Source: an uncultured Christensenellaceae bacterium (GTDB lineage Bacteria > Bacillota > Clostridia > Christensenellales > Pumilibacteraceae). From it: DNA of 64,000 nt. Numbering within the stretch: position 1 is the stretch's first letter; each line of letters opens with the position of its first letter. Location of the stretch: positions 558,001-622,000 of the forward strand of contig CAJULQ010000001.1 of assembly GCA_910587595.1 (NCBI GenBank), written 5' to 3'. The notes below the pieces were generated by a model, which saw only the letters and a list, made by a program, of their open reading frames with translations, did no database searches and was not told where the DNA came from. Positions 49,304 to 59,439 of the stretch are shown in pieces. The position numbers and the translations under genes were made by a program.

Positions 49304-50806
49304 TCACCGTTTTTTCACATAGCGCCGAAAATCTTTATTGCATAATACAGTGGGCAAACAAACGGCTATAGCAATACCGATGGCGATCCCGCCGTTCGCC
49401 AGCAACATCAGCCATTGATCGGCAAAAGACACCATGCAAAAATGCACTACCGTTAGCGCTGCCGCAAAGATCAGAATGTAAGCAAAATTCTTAACATAAT
49501 ACGATTTGGCGCTCGATCGGAATGCATATTTATACAACACATGCGGCTCGACAATGTGGCAAATAAACAAATTGGTAAGGATCGTTGCCGCAATTACGCC
49601 CACCACATTATACTTTTCGGGGAAAACCAACACAAACAAAATGGATAGGCCGATGTTCAAAAGACCTTCGCATAAAGGTTTCCAACGATCGTTGTAAAAC
49701 GTACCCGTAGCGTCTCGAAATAAAATAGTAGCTTGTCGTAAAAACTGAATAAAATAATTTAATGTGATCACAAAAGAGATCGTACGCATCATCTCGAGGT
49801 TTTCTCCGAAAAATAACGTTACGAAATTGTCGATCACAGCATAGTATCCGAGAAAAAAGACCACGCCCAACACGAAATTAAACGTATGGAAGAAATTGTG
49901 ATATTTCCGCACGGCATCGCCGTTTTCTTCCGCAACCATGTGCCCGATCACGGAAGTAAGCGGCGTAAAACACAACGTAAGCACGCCCACCATAGCCGTC
50001 ATTACCGTGACATAATTGGAATATTTCCCCAACACGACAATGCCGATAAATGCGGAAATGATCAAGCTGTCGGCCGTATTTACAAGAACGCCGCCGATTT
50101 TATGCATAAACATCGCTTTAACATTTCTAACAACCACTTTTTTGGTGTCGTCATCCACTTTCTGTTTGTTTTTTATGATATCGCCGTGTCGCATTCGCGC
50201 AATCAGTTCGGTTACACTCCATTGCAAAACGGCGGCTATAATGCGGCATAGCAAAAACCACATAAACGATTTTGTGCAAATCAAAACAACTATTTGCATG
50301 CCGCCTTGCAAAAGAATGCCAACCGACGATACAGTTGTGGTAATATAATTATTTTTGTATGCGTTGATAAGCGATGTTTTGGAACTGAATAAGTAAGAAA
50401 TGACCACCGAAATAAGCATCAATCCAAATGTGACATACAAATTAACGTTTGTATTTTGGTAGCCTTTTGCCAGATACGGCAACAACGGCATCAATATACA
50501 CCCGCCTAACAAAATAATGCCGCCGATGATCAAGTATAATTTTGTAAATAATCCGTAAAGCGCCGATACCTTATCGAAATCTTTTTCCACGATAGGTTTA
50601 TACATGCAAAACGTGATAGCGCTCCCCACCCCGAGTTCTGCCACCGACAAAAAGTCCAATATGGATGCGTATAGTGAGTTCAAACCGTTGATTTCATTGC
50701 CGATATATTGGATCAGAAATCTGCGCACCAAAATATTGGTTACCAAAATAACCAACTTAAACGCTATAGAAACGCCTACATTTATCGCACCTTTCTTTTT
50801 ATCCAT
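49304..50806 (-). CDS. Polysaccharide flippase (Wzx/MATE-like)
   Basis: This 500-aa protein has about 12-14 membrane helices. It opens GVSIAFKLVILVTNILVRRF and has NEINGLNSLYASILDFLSVA and VGSAITFCMYKPI, the usual Wzx start. SSVGILLQGGMQIVVL and a second-half repeat follow. It moves lipid-linked repeat units across the membrane for assembly. Last gene of the glycan cluster. No ribosome site is seen before the ATG; translation may be weak. AT-rich codon use. Confidence 0.85.
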   Translation of the reverse strand: MDKKKGAINVGVSIAFKLVILVTNILVRRFLIQYIGNEINGLNSLYASILDFLSVAELGVGSAITFCMYKPIVEKDFDKVSALYGLFTKLYLIIGGIILLGGCILMPLLPYLAKGYQNTNVNLYVTFGLMLISVVISYLFSSKTSLINAYKNNYITTTVSSVGILLQGGMQIVVLICTKSFMWFLLCRIIAAVLQWSVTELIARMRHGDIIKNKQKVDDDTKKVVVRNVKAMFMHKIGGVLVNTADSLIISAFIGIVVLGKYSNYVTVMTAMVGVLTLCFTPLTSVIGHMVAEENGDAVRKYHNFFHTFNFVLGVVFFLGYYAVIDNFVTLFFGENLEMMRTISFVITLNYFIQFLRQATILFRDATGTFYNDRWKPLCEGLLNIGLSILFVLVFPEKYNVVGVIAATILTNLFICHIVEPHVLYKYAFRSSAKSYYVKNFAYILIFAAALTVVHFCMVSFADQWLMLLANGGIAIGIAIAVCLPTVLCNKDFRRYVKKR

Positions 50807-50832
50807 TGTTATATAACTTTACGGAAACAAAA

Positions 50833-52026
50833 TCAAACATACAGAACTCGATCAATCAGTTCATCCCACTCAGAATGTATCTTATTCGGACTAAATCTTT
50901 CCGATTTTTCTTTTGCCCCCTTACCTAATTTTTTACGCAAATCACTATTTTCCGCCACAGTTTTCATTGCCGCCGCCAATGCGTTGATATCATCCATCTT
51001 AACCAAAATACTATTGGAATTATCCAAAGCGGGTAAATATGCCGGAATCTCAAATGCCACTATTGGCAATCCCGTCGTTAATGCCTCTAAAACCACCAAA
51101 GCAAATCCTTCAAATTTCGATGTCATTAATAAACATGAAGCATTATAGTAGTATGGTTTAATATCTTGCACATAAGGATGTATGATTATCTCTTGTTCTA
51201 AGTGGAATTTTGTAATCAGATTTTTATATATAGGTAACTCCGCCCCTTCTCCCACCATATGCAATTTCCAATCCGCATTACTAATTTGACGAAACTTATT
51301 ATAAGCTTCTATCAATTTGTCAAACTGCTTTTCCGGCGCAAATCTTCCCACTGCCAAAAAAGAATTCGATTCCAGCATAGAGGTTTCAACAGAATCAAAA
51401 CTTCTCGGATTATAAATATAATCCACATCTAATTTTAAATTGTCACTAAATTTTTGTTTGTCTATCTCATTAAGTACAACGTATCTATTCAGCTTGCCTA
51501 AAGTAGTCTTAGCATAATATTTTTGTTTCCAAAACCATAAGTCTTTTACTTCAAAATAAGCTTCAAACGAATTGTGTTGCCACCCAATCGTTTTCGCATT
51601 GATTTTTTCAGCAATACTACCCAAGATGGCCGAAAAAAAACCTTCCACGCCTATTACCAAGTCATAGCCATTTTTATTGATAAATTGAATCAATTTTTTT
51701 TGATAACGTATTGGTGAATATAAGCGAACACAAAAATCGGCAAATCGCTCTTTATCCAGAACACCCGATAAACGATTTAACTTCATAACAGCCCGTTCCC
51801 AAATGTTGTATTCGAATTGATTGCCAATCACATCCGCCAACGCAATGACCTTAATAGATTCTTGCAATGCATAAGCATAATCCTTTCGATCAATAGGAGG
51901 TGCAAATTTGGAGATTATATCCACTTGATACGTAGCACTTAAATGATTCGCTAAAAAGCATGCCATTCTTGCCGCACCGTCAAAACGGGTTACGCTATGC
52001 GCAATAAATAATATTTTTTTAGTCAT
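50833..52026 (-). CDS. Glycosyltransferase family 4
   Basis: In this 397-aa GT-B fold protein, the N-terminal half has FIAHSVTRFDGAARMACFL. The C-terminal donor half has LAVGRFAPEKQFDKLIEAY and EGFALVVLEALTTGLPIVAF, where the EGFxxxxxE pattern holds the nucleotide-sugar ribose. It transfers a sugar from NDP-sugar onto a lipid-linked intermediate. The DNA is strongly AT-rich. Weak ribosome site. Confidence 0.9.
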   Translation of the reverse strand: MTKKILFIAHSVTRFDGAARMACFLANHLSATYQVDIISKFAPPIDRKDYAYALQESIKVIALADVIGNQFEYNIWERAVMKLNRLSGVLDKERFADFCVRLYSPIRYQKKLIQFINKNGYDLVIGVEGFFSAILGSIAEKINAKTIGWQHNSFEAYFEVKDLWFWKQKYYAKTTLGKLNRYVVLNEIDKQKFSDNLKLDVDYIYNPRSFDSVETSMLESNSFLAVGRFAPEKQFDKLIEAYNKFRQISNADWKLHMVGEGAELPIYKNLITKFHLEQEIIIHPYVQDIKPYYYNASCLLMTSKFEGFALVVLEALTTGLPIVAFEIPAYLPALDNSNSILVKMDDINALAAAMKTVAENSDLRKKLGKGAKEKSERFSPNKIHSEWDELIDRVLYV

Positions 52027-52087
52027 TTATACTACACATCCTTCCACACTTGTCGTTCCTATCATAAGTTTTTACTATTCAATATAT

Positions 52088-53101
52088 TTATTTTAAATAT
52101 TTTATTAAACGATCGTACATAGCCATTAAATCATATTTGGGGCGCCAGCCCAATTGACGCAACTTTATCGTATTCAAGTTAATCTTAGAAATCGGCGCAT
52201 AATGCGTACTATTTTGCGGTTCGATAATCACTTGCGATCCGCCGAATGCATTGAGCACTCTCTGCGCCATATCTTTTACGGATATATATGTGGCATCATT
52301 TGCCAGATTATATGCCTCCCCTGCAGTGCCTTTTAACAATATATAAAATATACCCAAGATCGCGTCCACTGTGTATACATAAGGTTTTGATGATTCACCC
52401 GTAGTATGCAACACAATATTTTTATGTTGTATAGCCGCCTTAGCGATTTGCATAAAGATTCTGTTATCGCCACTCGACACGCCCGGACCGAATGTTTGCG
52501 TCAACCGACAAATATTGCAGTCCACCCCATACTCTTTTGCATAAGAAACAATTGCGCATTCGATCAATTTTTTTATAAGCGGGTATCCGTTTCGCACATT
52601 CAATGAATCGATAGTGCCATAATCGGTTTCTTGCATTGTTGCGCCGTCCAGTATTTGTCCATACACCTCCACCGAAGATAAATATGTCAACTTACTATGA
52701 AAATTTTTCGCATAATGCAACAAATTAACAGCAGCATACATATTATTTTCTATAGTTTCAACCGGTTGCTTTGCCAAGAATTCAGTTTGTGTCGGGCTAG
52801 CCGCATGAATAATAAAATCCACACGATCTTTCATAAGTATCGGTTGCGACATATCTTGTATAAACCACCGCACCATAGGATCAAAATGCATAGCTTCTAC
52901 TTTTTCTCGATCGCGCGCAAATGCATACACTTTTATATTTATATCGTATTTTCTATTGATGGCAACTAAAGATTTGATCAATAAAGACCCGATAAGCCCC
53001 GTACCACCGGTGATCAAAAAACTCTTACCCACTATATCGGAGCAAAATGGAAATCTATCAATAATATCCTCGATATCTTCTTCCAATACTGTTACTTGCA
53101 T
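52088..53101 (-). CDS. NAD-dependent epimerase/dehydratase
   Basis: This 337-aa extended SDR has the NAD site FLITGGTGLIGSLLIKSL (about 28-45). The catalytic tyrosine set is STYLSSVEVYGQIL-like (LTYLSSVEVYGQI), then YPLIKKLIECA. The substrate is not clear; it stands beside the TarI-like cytidylyltransferase, so it may make a CDP-linked polyol or modify a sugar. AAAAGG lies before the ATG. It resembles the reductase-like partner found next to TarI/IspD-type genes in teichoic acid and capsule clusters. Confidence 0.82.
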   Translation of the reverse strand: MQVTVLEEDIEDIIDRFPFCSDIVGKSFLITGGTGLIGSLLIKSLVAINRKYDINIKVYAFARDREKVEAMHFDPMVRWFIQDMSQPILMKDRVDFIIHAASPTQTEFLAKQPVETIENNMYAAVNLLHYAKNFHSKLTYLSSVEVYGQILDGATMQETDYGTIDSLNVRNGYPLIKKLIECAIVSYAKEYGVDCNICRLTQTFGPGVSSGDNRIFMQIAKAAIQHKNIVLHTTGESSKPYVYTVDAILGIFYILLKGTAGEAYNLANDATYISVKDMAQRVLNAFGGSQVIIEPQNSTHYAPISKINLNTIKLRQLGWRPKYDLMAMYDRLIKYLK

Positions 53102-53112
53102 TTCAAATCCTT

Positions 53113-53838
53113 TTATCGTAATCCTAATTGCTCGTTTTCCTTGGCCTCTAAAATAGCCTTAAAAAGATAATAATCCAACGGCGTTGTGATTTTGAGGTTC
53201 TCGTTATGCGACAACACAGTATGAATCTTATATCCATAATGTTGCATCAACATAGCAGAATCGATAAAATCAAATTTTTTTTGCCGAATTGCTTGCAAAT
53301 GACATGATAAAATGTCTTTTAAGTAAAACGCTTGCGGCGCTTTCGCCACATTGCAATATTGACGATCCATCACTTTATCTACAGTAGAAGCTTCATTTAA
53401 CAATACTATTGTTTCAATCGCTTTACTGACTGTAACCGATGATCCATTCTGTTTTACACAATCAACATTCGCTTGGATCAAATCTTCATTGATCAACGGT
53501 CGCACCCCGTCATGAATCAGCACAATATCATTTTCATGAACACCATATAATCGTTCCAACTCCTTCAAACCGAAAAATATGGATTGTTGCCCACAATTTC
53601 CGCCGGACACGACCGACACTACTTTGTCAAGCCCATATTGCGAAAGCAATGATTTCATATATTCCAAATAATCGTATAAACATACTACCACAATAGCATC
53701 AATACAAGATGCTTTTTGAAAATGCTCTATAGTATGCACAATAATCGGCTTAGAGTGCACCAACAAAAATTGCTTGGGAACAGCTGCATTTCCCATCCTT
53801 TGTCCCATCCCTCCCGCAAAAATAACTGCATAATTCAT
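53113..53838 (-). CDS. TarI/IspD-like cytidylyltransferase
   Basis: This 241-aa protein has AVIFAGGMGQRMGNAAVPKQ, the nucleotide loop, VLIHDGVRPLINEDL, and DRQYCNVAKAPQAFYLKD, typical of IspD and TarI. Clustering with a TagF-like transferase favours TarI (ribitol-5-phosphate cytidylyltransferase) over IspD. It would supply CDP-polyol. GGGGAGG before the ATG. Identity between TarI and IspD cannot be settled by eye. Confidence 0.85.
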   Translation of the reverse strand: MNYAVIFAGGMGQRMGNAAVPKQFLLVHSKPIIVHTIEHFQKASCIDAIVVVCLYDYLEYMKSLLSQYGLDKVVSVVSGGNCGQQSIFFGLKELERLYGVHENDIVLIHDGVRPLINEDLIQANVDCVKQNGSSVTVSKAIETIVLLNEASTVDKVMDRQYCNVAKAPQAFYLKDILSCHLQAIRQKKFDFIDSAMLMQHYGYKIHTVLSHNENLKITTPLDYYLFKAILEAKENEQLGLR

Positions 53839-53856
53839 TCTCTTTCCTCCCCAAAT

Positions 53857-55143
53857 CTATACCGTCTTACGCTTGCTTTTCTCATTCACAGCACAAAATA
53901 AAATTACACCCAACAAGAGCCAAAATTGATCTTGAAATATAGGATTATCGAATATTCCCAAAATCATGATATAAAGCCACGAAAATAGAGAAAAAACCGT
54001 ATATTCCATTGTACCGTTCTTAATTGCAATTTTGTTCTTTTTATATAACTCTTTCAGTAAATAAAATAATGCGGAAAGCAAAATAAAACCGCCTACTATA
54101 CCTGTTTCGCAGAGCAATTGCAAATAAATATTATGCACATTCGTTATTTGCGGCAAGATGGCTTGCGCATAAAATCGATATTGCCCCCACCCTATACCGA
54201 ATAACGGATGTTCACAGAACAAAGACCACGCCAATGCGTATAATTCCGACCGTCCATTGGTAATATCTTGTCCTTGCAAAAGACCGTAAACAGATGCTAT
54301 CAATCTATTGCTACCTTGGTAATGCCAAATTCCTTGCCTTACAAAAAGTACAACTATCAACAAACCAATAAAAGCAATCACACAACCAAACAGTATAATA
54401 ATTTTTAAACGTTTACTCCCCATTAAAAACAACATGCATATCCAAGCCGCAACTGCAGCCAACAGCTCCGATCTCCGATTAACCAGCAAAAGTGCAATAA
54501 ACAATACTACCATAACGACAGCATGCTTTTTCTTCTTTGTTTGCAAAAATCGGCCAAAACAAATTGCTATGCCTAATGCAATATAATTTGCCGTAAGACT
54601 GATATTGCCTCCTAACGCCCCGGAATACCCTTCACGCAATAATAATATGATCCCGTTATACGCTTCTATAGCAAAATGTGATGCAATATATCGAACATAA
54701 AAAGCCGGAAATAATCGACTCAAAAAAACTATAAACGCACTTATGCCCGCTACAAATAAAAGAATGTTTAATGCAACTTTTTTTGCCGCCACGTTTGGTT
54801 TGATAAATAGTAGCGCATACACAACAAGAAACATGCCATAAAGGTAGAATATATTGCTTTGAAAATAATCAATACTACGTATATTCAATAAAATGGTAGC
54901 AACCACCAAAAACAATCCAACTCTATACGTTTTGACTTCCGGTTCTTTCAATACATGTGATTTCAACACAAAAAATATTGCAAATACAATGAAAACAACA
55001 AGTGCACATACCGTTAAACCTCTTCCCAAATCGGCAAATAAAAAGAAAAACGAGTAAAAACATACAATAAGCAAAAATTGTATATTACTTACTCTATTAC
55101 TATTATTTTTTACGTGCAACATATTGCTTTCTAAATTTTTCAT
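53857..55143 (-). CDS. O-antigen ligase/polymerase-like protein (Wzy-like)
   Basis: This 428-aa protein has about 11 helices. The start is set at 55143, where ATG overlaps the stop of the TagF-like gene as ATGA. The large loop holds NGRSELYALAWSLF, then HPLFGIGWGQYRF and ITNVHNIYLQLLCETGIVGG, the core of the Wzy_C/O-antigen ligase domain. It joins repeat units on the outer face of the membrane. Very AT-rich. Confidence 0.85.
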   Translation of the reverse strand: MKNLESNMLHVKNNSNRVSNIQFLLIVCFYSFFFLFADLGRGLTVCALVVFIVFAIFFVLKSHVLKEPEVKTYRVGLFLVVATILLNIRSIDYFQSNIFYLYGMFLVVYALLFIKPNVAAKKVALNILLFVAGISAFIVFLSRLFPAFYVRYIASHFAIEAYNGIILLLREGYSGALGGNISLTANYIALGIAICFGRFLQTKKKKHAVVMVVLFIALLLVNRRSELLAAVAAWICMLFLMGSKRLKIIILFGCVIAFIGLLIVVLFVRQGIWHYQGSNRLIASVYGLLQGQDITNGRSELYALAWSLFCEHPLFGIGWGQYRFYAQAILPQITNVHNIYLQLLCETGIVGGFILLSALFYLLKELYKKNKIAIKNGTMEYTVFSLFSWLYIMILGIFDNPIFQDQFWLLLGVILFCAVNEKSKRKTV

Positions 55144-56261
55144 AAAAATCGCTCTATTACTTCGCAAATTTTTTCAGTTGCTTTGCCATTTTCAAAACTG
55201 CCTAAATCCGTATGATGTTTTCTTACCGATAATTCGTATTTACTTAATTCAAATGTTTCTATCGCATTAATCAATTCTTCTTCCGTACAAGCAATCGGAA
55301 ATCCCCATTCTTCGATTGGTGTATAAAAATCTCGTTCGCTTTTATATTTTGTTAAGTCATAGCAGTACAATAAACAAGGCTTTTTAGTAAGAGAATAATC
55401 CCAAATTGCCGACGAATAATCTGAAATCAAAACATCGGCAAGCATAAGTAATTCTTGCATATCATCATAATCGGAAACGTCTATGCATTTATTTTGATTT
55501 CCTATTACTGCGTCAGTTAAATAATGACACCTATAAGCAAATAACCATTCTCCGTCGAAACGCTTACTCAATGCTCGTATAATTCTATCCGTATTAAGCT
55601 TCAAATCATTTTTATCAGGATCATCCGTCTTCCCTCGAAATGTCGGTGCATACAAAACAACTTTTTGATTAGGCGCAATCCCCAATTGTTCTTTTATAGC
55701 AAATACATTTTCATCATTTGTTGCAGCAACCAAACAATCGTTTCGAGGCATACCTATCGGCAAAAATATATCCTTCGGCATGCAAAGCGCCCGAGACATG
55801 ACTTGTGTAAATTTCTCACAACCCGAAATAAAGAAATCTGTACTTTGCGCCGATAAAAGCATACGTTTCTCGCCCGTTCCGTTTACTCGTTCATCGATAT
55901 CCATTCCTACCTTTTTATACGCACCTGAACCATGCCATGTATTTATACATTTTTGTTTTTTTCGCAACGGAAAAACAGCACTGATTCCCGTATTGGTTAC
56001 AATTATATGGGCTGTCATTATATGGTAAATATAACTAAACGAATTATGCTTTACCGTTTTTTCATTGCATTTTCTATCCGTATTGCATTCCCATACATAT
56101 TGCAATGTATCGCCATATCGACTACGCAACATTTTATAAATGTATTTTGGATTACACGAAATCGTTTGTCCTTCAAAACTCGAAAAAAAGATTTTATTTC
56201 GCTTAACGGGGAATACATAAAACAATCGCAATAAAAATCGTATAAAATAAACTTTCCACAT
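55140..56261 (-). CDS. CDP-glycerol/polyol phosphotransferase (TagF/TarL-like)
   Basis: This 373-aa protein has NTWHGSGAYKKVGMD near residue 108, the LYAPTFRGKTD block and LISDYSSAIWDYSLTKKP, which are the catalytic and CDP-binding parts of the glycerophosphotransferase family. It adds polyol-phosphate units, so the glycan is likely phosphate-containing. The stop overlaps the Wzy-like start. With the TarI-like gene it supports a teichoic-acid-like polymer or capsule. Confidence 0.88.
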   Translation of the reverse strand: MWKVYFIRFLLRLFYVFPVKRNKIFFSSFEGQTISCNPKYIYKMLRSRYGDTLQYVWECNTDRKCNEKTVKHNSFSYIYHIMTAHIIVTNTGISAVFPLRKKQKCINTWHGSGAYKKVGMDIDERVNGTGEKRMLLSAQSTDFFISGCEKFTQVMSRALCMPKDIFLPIGMPRNDCLVAATNDENVFAIKEQLGIAPNQKVVLYAPTFRGKTDDPDKNDLKLNTDRIIRALSKRFDGEWLFAYRCHYLTDAVIGNQNKCIDVSDYDDMQELLMLADVLISDYSSAIWDYSLTKKPCLLYCYDLTKYKSERDFYTPIEEWGFPIACTEEELINAIETFELSKYELSVRKHHTDLGSFENGKATEKICEVIERFL

Positions 56262-56262
56262 A

Positions 56263-56982
56263 TTATTCTTTAGACCTATTGCGCCAGCGAGAAATGCGCA
56301 ACGATAAACGTTCCCCCAACACCTTTTTTACAAAGTCCTTAAACTTCTTTCCGCGTTGATTTCCCCAAGCTCCGTTAAAATGATGAATGGCCACAGAATT
56401 TTCCGTTAAATGCACTTTCAATGAACGACTATCTTTCGGACTAAAATAATCACTTGGATAAACGGTAAAACCGCTTATCGTTTGCTTTGAATTATTTATT
56501 ATCAATCCCAATGTCTTAACTGCTTGCGTCATCACTTTAACATTCGTCGTCATATCCATTTGCCCATTCGGCAAAAGAAAATGTCTGTTTGAATAGTCTT
56601 GCAATAATGAATAAATAAATGTGTTCCCTTGTTCCGCTCCCATTATTCCGGTAGAAACACTTGTTTCGTTCTCAAATCCCAAAAAACCCTCATTCTCCAA
56701 AAAAGAGTCTAATGAAGCCAACACTTCAACATCGGTATCCATATAAATACCGCCAAAATGATATAAAACAAATAAACGTACATAATCGGAAATAAACGCC
56801 CATTTTTTACATGCAAACGCTTCTTGCACATAAGGACATATTTTCAAATCGAAATTAGATTCATTCCATTCTATAATTTCATAATCGGGACAATGTTCTT
56901 TCCAACTGGCTATACATTTTATAACCAACTCAGGTAAAGGGTTGCCGCCAAACCAACAATAGTGTATTTTCTTTTCAATCAT
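56263..56982 (-). CDS. Glycosyltransferase (GT32, DXD motif)
   Basis: In this 239-aa protein, KIHYCWFGGNPLPELVIKCI starts the fold, CPDYEIIEWNESNFD continues it, and HFGGIYMDTDVEVLASL carries the DxD metal site. The family (Gly_transf_sug) adds hexoses to surface glycans. It overlaps the upstream GT14 gene by eight bases. AT-rich. Confidence 0.87.
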   Translation of the reverse strand: MIEKKIHYCWFGGNPLPELVIKCIASWKEHCPDYEIIEWNESNFDLKICPYVQEAFACKKWAFISDYVRLFVLYHFGGIYMDTDVEVLASLDSFLENEGFLGFENETSVSTGIMGAEQGNTFIYSLLQDYSNRHFLLPNGQMDMTTNVKVMTQAVKTLGLIINNSKQTISGFTVYPSDYFSPKDSRSLKVHLTENSVAIHHFNGAWGNQRGKKFKDFVKKVLGERLSLRISRWRNRSKE

Positions 56983-57880
56983 GCCTTGCCTCTCTGCATA
57001 ACTGCTCCGATAATTTATATATTATATCTGCATCTAAATTCATATCAAATTTTCTTGCCAACAAATATCCCTTATCTTTCATTGCATTTAACATATCCAA
57101 ATCTTTTAAAGTAAATGTCTTGGGAGAATCTTTACAATCTTCCCAATCTATATAAGTTAATATATTTTCCAAATTTTCGGCTACTGTGCCATGATTGAGA
57201 TATAATGTTTGAAAGAAACTTTCATCAGGACAATGACAATGACTATAAAAACGATAAAATCGGGGATTATCAGCAAGATACTGCATCATAGACACTATCG
57301 CATTATATGGCAAACACCACCAAGAGCTACCGAAATAGAAAGTATCCTTTTGATAATGACGACGAAATAAAGCAAATGTATGATAGCGCCCACCTGTCAG
57401 CATATACCAAAAATTACGAAGCAACCGCGCACACAATCCTTTGCGAACCGAACACTGCGCTGTCCATACTTCGTTGCGCTTCAACAATCGCTTATACCTC
57501 TTGGTATCAATTGATAACACCTCCATGTAAGCAGAATTTTTCTTACTTTCCAGTTTATCAAATATTTTCAAATTAGTAGCTAATGGGAAATCTTGTCCGC
57601 TTATCAACCAAACAAAATCATAAGTTTTTCCGCTTTTCATAACCGCTTGTAATAGTTTCAATGTAGCATCAACTTGACTGATTTGCCCCCACTTAACCGC
57701 TACCGTTTCTTCTATTGGTAGAACATACAAATGTTCTTGCAAAATAATTTGATCTCTCAAACCAATAGACTTTCGATCAATATGCAAATAAACATCATTT
57801 TCTTCAAATAACAAGTGTTTCAATAACATATTTATTTGTTGCGGGTTTTTATGACATTGTACAATATAAGCAATTCGCAT
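56975..57880 (-). CDS. Core-2/I-branching-like glycosyltransferase (GT14)
   Basis: This 301-aa protein opens MRIAYIVQCHKNPQQINMLL; VYLHIDRKS, FVWLISGQDFPL and FGSSWWCLPYNAIV match the branch family of beta-1,6-GlcNAc transferases. It is unusual in being a eukaryote-named family, yet bacteria use it for capsules. A GT2 gene lies upstream with eight bases between. Confidence 0.83.
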   Translation of the reverse strand: MRIAYIVQCHKNPQQINMLLKHLLFEENDVYLHIDRKSIGLRDQIILQEHLYVLPIEETVAVKWGQISQVDATLKLLQAVMKSGKTYDFVWLISGQDFPLATNLKIFDKLESKKNSAYMEVLSIDTKRYKRLLKRNEVWTAQCSVRKGLCARLLRNFWYMLTGGRYHTFALFRRHYQKDTFYFGSSWWCLPYNAIVSMMQYLADNPRFYRFYSHCHCPDESFFQTLYLNHGTVAENLENILTYIDWEDCKDSPKTFTLKDLDMLNAMKDKGYLLARKFDMNLDADIIYKLSEQLCREARHD

Positions 57881-57887
57881 ATCAAAT

Positions 57888-58745
57888 TTACTCCCGTGAT
57901 TTTTTCGGCGCTTTGTGTATCATTTTAAAAAACACCCACCGACGCAACCAACTCGGTGCAATGCAAACACAAAACTGAATAAAGTTTGTTTTAGCATATT
58001 GTCCACGCGATATAAATCCCGTTTTATAAATCGCTTTCCTCGCATTTTTGTATTTCTTATAATATCGTAATCCGCCGCGACGCGCAATCATATCTTTATT
58101 GGTGCGTACTTTGCAAAGGTACTCGTCTATATTCATACACTGCGCCCCCGCCAAGATCATATCCACCCAAAGCATATCGTCTTCCATCAGCGGACAATCT
58201 TTATAGTTGCCTGCTTGAAGAACCTTACTTTTCTTAAACATTACAGTTACATGATTGAACGCGCTACGCTTTTTTTGATACGAAATGATTTCATCTTGCG
58301 TCAACGGTACGCGCCGTTCGGCGATCGGCATATCGGGATCGGTTTCGAATTCTATGATTTGCCCTCCGCACAAGTCCAAATCAGGATTTTTTTCAAACTC
58401 GGCAAGTTGCTTTTCAAAACGATCGGGCACGGCAATGTCATCGGTATCCATGCGAGCGATCAACTCGTAGCTACATGCCGGAACGCCTACGGACAACGCG
58501 ATCCCCAACCCCTTGTTTTCTTCCAACTGTACTTCCCGTATACTTACGTCATCAAATTGCTTATATTTGTCTATAACATCTTGCAGCGCTTGCGGGATAG
58601 CGCCGTCTTTTACAATGACCCATTCATCGGCTTTCACGGTTTGCAAATACATGCTTTGCAAGCACGTATCGAAATACGACGGTGTTTCTTTATAATAAAC
58701 GGACATTAAAACAGAAAATTTCTGCCGCGTATCTTTTTCTTCCAT
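57888..58745 (-). CDS. Glycosyltransferase family 2
   Basis: This 285-aa GT-A fold protein has FSVLMSVYYKETPSYFDTCL and LIARMDTDDIAVPDRFEKQ (DxD site), with LMEDDMLWVDMILAGA later. It transfers a sugar early in repeat-unit assembly. It lies just after the sugar transferase; composition is intermediate between the GC-rich and AT-rich parts of the cluster. Confidence 0.92.
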   Translation of the reverse strand: MEEKDTRQKFSVLMSVYYKETPSYFDTCLQSMYLQTVKADEWVIVKDGAIPQALQDVIDKYKQFDDVSIREVQLEENKGLGIALSVGVPACSYELIARMDTDDIAVPDRFEKQLAEFEKNPDLDLCGGQIIEFETDPDMPIAERRVPLTQDEIISYQKKRSAFNHVTVMFKKSKVLQAGNYKDCPLMEDDMLWVDMILAGAQCMNIDEYLCKVRTNKDMIARRGGLRYYKKYKNARKAIYKTGFISRGQYAKTNFIQFCVCIAPSWLRRWVFFKMIHKAPKKSRE

Positions 58746-58749
58746 ATCT

Positions 58750-59439
58750 TCACCTCTTTAACACCGCGCCGACCGTTTTGAACATAGTGCCGATATCTTT
58801 CCAAAAGCCGAATGCGCGAACGGCTTGCAAGTTATAAACCATTTTAGCGGGCAACACTTCTTTTACATACGTTTCGTCGGCGTCTACGGCATTTTCGAGC
58901 AAAGCGGCCTCGTCTTTATAGCGAATGCTTGCCTCGCTGGTGACGCCCGCTGGCAACAATAGCGTGGCTTTCATTTCATCGGTATAACGCGCCACATAGG
59001 CGGGCACTTCGGGACGGGTGCCTACAAAGGTCATCTTGCCCGCCAAAACATCTATCAGCTGGCTGATCTCGTCCAAACGGCATTTGCGCAAAAAACGACC
59101 CGTGCGCGTGACGCGGCTGTCGCCCGCCACCGTGACCTGACCGCCCAATTTGTCGGCATTGGCCACCATGGTGCGAAATTTATGGATACGAAACGTTTTG
59201 CCGTATTGCGTGACGCGCACTTGTCGATAAAACACCGGCCCGCGCGAATCGATCTTGACGGCAATGGCCAATACAAGAAACAACGGCGACAACAGCAACA
59301 ACAGCAACAACGAAACCACGATATCGAACGCCCGTTTGCAAAACAGCGAAAACCACTTTTTGCGCAACGTAAGGTAACATTGATAGACGGCGTCGTTTTG
59401 CATGTTCGACGGTATCTTTTTCCAACGACACATCAGCAT
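58750..59439 (-). CDS. Initiating undecaprenyl-phosphate sugar transferase
   Basis: In this 229-aa protein, KRAFDIVVSLLLLLLLSPL is the membrane anchor, then KIDSRGPVFYRQVRV and GKTFRIHKFRTMVANAD, and the catalytic DEISQLIDVLAGKMTFVGTR-like part. It places the first sugar phosphate on undecaprenyl phosphate, as in WcaJ/PglC-type enzymes. The ATG overlaps the DegT stop by seven bases; a second ATG lies inside the overlap. GC-rich, so it looks native unlike the genes downstream. Confidence 0.92.
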   Translation of the reverse strand: MLMCRWKKIPSNMQNDAVYQCYLTLRKKWFSLFCKRAFDIVVSLLLLLLLSPLFLVLAIAVKIDSRGPVFYRQVRVTQYGKTFRIHKFRTMVANADKLGGQVTVAGDSRVTRTGRFLRKCRLDEISQLIDVLAGKMTFVGTRPEVPAYVARYTDEMKATLLLPAGVTSEASIRYKDEAALLENAVDADETYVKEVLPAKMVYNLQAVRAFGFWKDIGTMFKTVGAVLKR

